DNA of 5,440 bases from NCBI GenBank assembly GCA_002293545.1, contig DBDL01000067.1, forward strand, positions 1-5,440, in the 5' to 3' direction. Position numbers and translations under genes: made by a program. Shown piece by piece: positions 5,135 to 5,440 of the stretch. The stretch comes from Lachnoclostridium sp. UBA933 (lineage in GTDB: Bacteria > Bacillota > Clostridia > Lachnospirales > Lachnospiraceae). Under the pieces are notes generated by a model, which saw nothing but the letters and a program-made list of their open reading frames with translations, was not told the origin of the DNA and searched no databases. Position 1 is the first letter of the stretch; every line of letters begins with the position of its first letter.

Positions 5135-5440
5135 AAAAGAAACTGATTTTTTGAGGAAGAATTATGAGACACTAATCCAGGAGTTCAAATTAGGTATAAG
5201 AGTAAACACTCGGAGCGTAGAAGCTAATCAGCATTATGTAAAGCCGATGTATTATGAAATTCCCAAAAATGGCAAGTCTTTTGTTGATCTGAAAGCTGAG
5301 AATGACCTTGAGCCATATAATATTATAGAAAAAAACCTGTCCAGGATGGGATACAATGATGAATTACTTACTCTTTATAGAGATAACGGTGATTCTCTTT
5401 TGAAAGCTCAGGCGGTATTTATTCCTTGCATATCATGGGA
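5121..5440 (+). pseudogene. continuation of the 4160 gene in the +1 frame, running off the window
   Basis: This frame opens just after a TAG at 5118-5120 and has no stop to base 5440, giving over 100 codons. It reads 'KENIEKETDFLRKNYETL', then 'KPMYYEIPKNGKSFVDLKAE' and finally 'SLLKAQAVFIPCISW'. The first residues carry on the coiled coil of the upstream ORF. Deleting one base near 5129 would give a smooth 'SLEREIEKETDFLRK' join. I see no good independent start: the candidates are TTG 5151 and ATG 5247, neither with a Shine-Dalgarno and both inside apparent protein continuity. It is best read as the remainder of the same gene after a one-base frameshift. The 3' end is outside the window, so whether the downstream part is intact is unknown. 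Confidence 0.6.

Noticed and set aside
5151..5440. A separate gene starting at TTG 5151 or ATG 5247
   Set aside because: There is no Shine-Dalgarno, and the coiled-coil pattern continues across the junction from the upstream ORF. A frameshifted continuation is the simpler reading.

Overview
The window looks like an accessory stretch of a spirochaete chromosome, most likely a Treponema of the termite-gut type. The main clue is a lipoprotein with the layout signal peptide + LTAC lipobox + 'CDNGT' linker + one 'ISYQWIRG' repeat + a 'GDxGPAGGIVFY...VRAIRWF' C-terminal domain, an architecture I associate with those genomes. This is recall, not a search. All genes read on the + strand. I see no tRNA, rRNA, CRISPR array or recognisable transposase.

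Layout. Bases 1-162 hold the C-terminal end of an unidentified protein, possibly of the DUF4412 type. A run of eight Gs (170-177) and a weak promoter lead into the lipoprotein gene (239-1162). An intergenic region of about 180 bases follows and carries a perfect 10-bp hairpin. Next come an ArsC/Spx-like thioredoxin-fold protein (1344-1709) and a complete BrnT-BrnA type II toxin-antitoxin pair (1751-2348). The pair has a palindromic operator candidate just upstream and a 29-base overlap between its two genes.

From about 2400 the base composition turns clearly AT-rich and a separate block begins. It has the best promoter in the window (TTGACA-N17-TAAAAT, 2413-2441). Behind it lie a 39-codon ORF containing a second G8 tract, a 534-codon ORF of unknown family (2566-4170), and a third gene overlapping that by 11 bases (4160 onward). 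The third gene encodes an unidentified N-terminal module followed by a coiled coil, and it runs off the window after a reading-frame break near 5129-5134.

The most interesting point is the second G8 tract. With eight Gs the 39-codon ORF ends in an ATGA overlap with the 534-codon ORF. With nine Gs the two would join into one uninterrupted 573-codon gene, starting almost at the predicted transcription start. This has the structure of a phase-variable (contingency) gene at the head of a candidate defence-like operon next to a toxin-antitoxin pair. A sequencing error or a decaying gene are the main alternatives. The function of the 2450-5440 operon is unknown from the sequence alone. Calling it a defence system is inference from context: large unknown proteins, AT-rich island composition, toxin-antitoxin neighbour and possible phase switching.
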